From NCBI GenBank assembly GCA_965657945.1, contig CBFHPW010000003.1, positions 70,284 through 134,283 of the forward strand: a stretch of DNA of 64,000 bases. The letters are read 5' to 3'. Shown here piece by piece: positions 62,004-64,000 of the stretch; within the stretch, counting starts at the first letter, position 1, and each line of letters begins with the position of its first letter. The stretch is from CAJJDF01 sp965657945 (GTDB lineage Bacteria; Bacteroidota; Bacteroidia; Flavobacteriales_D; CAJJDF01). The translations under genes and the position numbers were made by a program. The notes under the pieces were generated by a model. It did no database searches and was not told where the DNA came from. It worked only from the letters and a program-made list of their open reading frames with translations.

Positions 62004-63071
62004 ATGAAAATAATTACGGTAATAGGTGCTAGGCCTCAATTTATAAAAGCAGCCGCTCTCAGTAGAGAGTTCGCCAAACACACAGAAATTGAGGAAATTA
62101 TTGTTCATACAGGACAACATTTTGATGCTAACATGAGTGAGGTGTTTTTTGAGGAAATGGAGATACCAAAACCTACCTACAATTTGGAAATAAATAGTCT
62201 GTCTCATGGTGCCATGATAGGAAGAATGATTGAGGGAATAGAAGAAATTCTACTGAAAGAAAAACCAGATTTGTTACTCGTATATGGAGATACAAACTCG
62301 ACAATTGCGGGTGCTTTGGCAGCCAAGAAGCTACACATAAAAGTGGCTCATGTAGAAGCTGGATTGAGAAGTTTTAATATGGAAATGCCCGAAGAGGTAA
62401 ACCGAATTTTAACTGATAGAATCTCAGACTATTTGTTTTGTCCTACCCAAAGTGCAATCGATAATCTTGAAAAAGAAGGATTTGGAAATATCAATTGTAA
62501 AATAGTAAGAACAGGTGACGTGATGCAAGATGCAGCCTTGTTTTATGCTAAAAAATCAGCGGAAAAATCTCGTGTTATTTCGCAGATGGGATTGGAGGGT
62601 TTTGCACTGGCTACTCTGCACCGAGCAGAAAATACAGATTCTCAAGAAAGGCTCACAAACCTAGTGGAAGGATTGAATGAAATTCATGAAACGATTTGTC
62701 CTGTGGTGTTGCCCTTGCATCCAAGAACCAAAGCAAAACTCGATCAGTTTGGTTTAGAATTGAAAGTGAACCTGATAGATCCTGTGGGTTATTTTGATAT
62801 GATAGAATTACTAAAGCATTGTTCGGTGGTAATGACTGACAGCGGTGGATTACAAAAGGAGGCTTTTTTCTTCAAAAAAAACTGTGTCACAATGCGCGAC
62901 CAAACAGAATGGGTAGAGTTAATTGAAAACAAAGTTAACGTGTTGGTTGGAGCCGACAAGCAACTATTGATTGATTCAGTTCAAAAAATGCGAATTAAAT
63001 CCTCAGATTTTGATGTGAATTTGTACGGAAAAGGAAAAGCATCCGTTACTATAGTATCCGAAATCTTATGA
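62004..63071 (+). CDS. wecB: UDP-N-acetylglucosamine 2-epimerase, non-hydrolysing
   Basis: 355 aa. Interconverts UDP-GlcNAc and UDP-ManNAc to supply surface polysaccharide. Motifs: GARPQFIKAA (about 7-16), HTGQHFD (about 35-41), VYGDTNST, HVEAGLRSFN (about 113-122), HPRTK and MTDSGGLQKEAFFF (about 272-285), with the catalytic His and Glu residues in place. No gap from the GT2 gene, so translationally coupled. Confidence 0.94.
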   Translation: MKIITVIGARPQFIKAAALSREFAKHTEIEEIIVHTGQHFDANMSEVFFEEMEIPKPTYNLEINSLSHGAMIGRMIEGIEEILLKEKPDLLLVYGDTNSTIAGALAAKKLHIKVAHVEAGLRSFNMEMPEEVNRILTDRISDYLFCPTQSAIDNLEKEGFGNINCKIVRTGDVMQDAALFYAKKSAEKSRVISQMGLEGFALATLHRAENTDSQERLTNLVEGLNEIHETICPVVLPLHPRTKAKLDQFGLELKVNLIDPVGYFDMIELLKHCSVVMTDSGGLQKEAFFFKKNCVTMRDQTEWVELIENKVNVLVGADKQLLIDSVQKMRIKSSDFDVNLYGKGKASVTIVSEIL

Positions 63072-63080
63072 TACTATCTA

Positions 63081-64000
63081 ATGACAAAATATACTCTGGC
63101 TATTGTGGTAGCCCTTTTTTTCGTTTGTTGCAACAAAGTAACTGACGGCTACACCAATAAAGTTGCCTACTTCCCTCATGAAACTATCGAGTTGTACCTC
63201 AATGCATCTTCAAATGGGTCTGCTACCGTTTCCCTTTACAATGTAAATCGGGAGGTGGTGGATGAGATTGAAGTAGACTTAAAAAAACAGCCGGATCCTG
63301 ACACAATTAGCTGGTATAAAACGGGTTATCAATATGATGTAACGGCTACATTTAGTCCCGCAGAACTAAAGTCTGGAGTGTATTATTTTAAAAACTCAAG
63401 TCCTTTTGTGGTGAAAAATCCAGAAAAGAAGAATGATGTGCTAGTTGTTTATCCTAGTAATACGATAAACGCATATAATCAAAATGGTGGAAGAAGCAGC
63501 TATACCAAACCCATTGGAGTCACATTAAGTGAGAAACGTCCTACAAGATTGCAATCTCAATTGGTAGCTTTTTTACAATGGATTTCGAAACAGCCCTATA
63601 ACGTAGATTATGTGAGCGACAGAGAACTAGACGAATTGTCTAATTTCCAAGAGTACAAGATGATACTCATTCCAGGTCACAGTGAATATTGGACTCGTAA
63701 GGCCAGAAGAAATTTTGATTCGTATATCAATAATGGAGGAAATGCCTTGATTTTATCTGGCAATACCATGTGGAAACAAGTGAGGTATGACGAAGATAAG
63801 GTTGTTTTTTATAGCGACTATTACGCTGATAGTTTGTACCCAGACACATTGCGGACCAGTAATTATGCAATTTCCTATTTGAAGTATCCTATAAAAAGTA
63901 GCATTGGTTTAGATTTTGTGAGAGGAGGGTATGGGTTAGAAAAAGACAGTGGTTGGGAGGGTTACAAAATTGTAAATCAATCAATTTTGCTTGACAAGAC
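63081..64000 (+). CDS. DMFase beta-subunit-like lipoprotein, 3' end missing
   Basis: Open from ATG 63081 to the window end (306 codons). N-terminal lipobox ending in CC (ALFFVCC) predicts a lipoprotein. A beta-rich N-domain (about 20-115) is followed by a region with IPGHSEYWTRKARRNFD and GGNALILSGNTMWKQVR (about 198-235), which resembles the C-terminal-type domain of the N,N-dimethylformamidase large-subunit family (a class I amidotransferase-like fold with GHxEYW). The match is to the fold, not to activity: true DMFase needs the rest of the domain, which is beyond the window. Ten bases after wecB, so it is probably in the glycan operon. Confidence 0.68.
   Translation, partial: MTKYTLAIVVALFFVCCNKVTDGYTNKVAYFPHETIELYLNASSNGSATVSLYNVNREVVDEIEVDLKKQPDPDTISWYKTGYQYDVTATFSPAELKSGVYYFKNSSPFVVKNPEKKNDVLVVYPSNTINAYNQNGGRSSYTKPIGVTLSEKRPTRLQSQLVAFLQWISKQPYNVDYVSDRELDELSNFQEYKMILIPGHSEYWTRKARRNFDSYINNGGNALILSGNTMWKQVRYDEDKVVFYSDYYADSLYPDTLRTSNYAISYLKYPIKSSIGLDFVRGGYGLEKDSGWEGYKIVNQSILLDK

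Noticed and set aside
58931..64000. Glycan group as a mobile or phage-derived island
   Set aside because: No integrase, transposase, tRNA or flanking repeats; base composition looks like the rest of the window.

Overview
This AT-rich window is a chromosomal segment of a Bacteroidota bacterium, most likely of the order Flavobacteriales. The evidence is a complete type IX secretion / gliding motility cluster (PorP/SprF, GldK, GldL, GldM, GldN), at least five predicted T9SS cargo proteins with type A or type B C-terminal sorting domains, the detached atpD-atpC pair, and promoters of the Bacteroidota type (TTG, then 19-22 bases, then TAnnTTTG). The order Flavobacteriales is an inference from gene content. 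I saw no rRNA, tRNA, CRISPR array, transposase or phage gene, so this looks like ordinary core genome plus a few accessory patches.

Layout. 1-2673: end of an HD-domain phosphohydrolase, lpxK and a purine nucleoside phosphorylase, all overlapping. 2735-6501: two secreted proteins, a VWA/PKD protein (type B sorting) and a choice-of-anchor-B protein (type A sorting). 6504-9868: gatB, a TlpA-like lipoprotein and an lpxH-like hydrolase. 9916-12574 (minus): sigma-54 activator and miaB. 12840-22832: topA, an arginase-fold protein lacking several metal ligands, then porP/sprF and gldKLMN. 22904-25401: dTDP-glucose dehydratase, TM2 protein, ribF. 25513-27290: atpDC. 27358-28075: a small decayed patch (HTH gene without a normal start, CPBP protease relic). 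28179-34278: secreted subtilase, rfbC, lytic transglycosylase, uvrA. 34700-37377 (minus): aspS and an unusual SDR. 37556-51270: three consecutive giant T9SS cargo proteins (1891, 1357 and 1120 aa) built from fibronectin-III-like and jelly-roll/MAM-like modules, the first also with two beta-helix blocks. 51288-54462 (minus): TPR membrane protein and an apparent operon of TonB plug-only protein, ECF sigma factor and anti-sigma-like TPR protein. 54633-58934: alpha/beta hydrolase, MsbA-type ABC exporter, rbfA, LolC/FtsX-type permease. 58931-64000: start of a surface-glycan locus (GT4, FemAB-like transferase, GT2, wecB, and a lipoprotein cut by the window end).

The themes fit together around the cell envelope: lipid A genes (lpxK, lpxH, msbA-like), sugar nucleotide and glycan genes (rfbB, rfbC, wecB, glycosyltransferases), the T9SS machine and several of its probable substrates. 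The items most worth a second look are the arginase-fold probable pseudoenzyme beside the T9SS genes, a perfect inverted repeat lying on the predicted gldK promoter, the plug-only/sigma/anti-sigma operon, the giant tandem paralogs whose protein repeats are conserved while their DNA has diverged, and the DMFase-like lipoprotein in the glycan locus. I did not find a clearly new multi-gene system.
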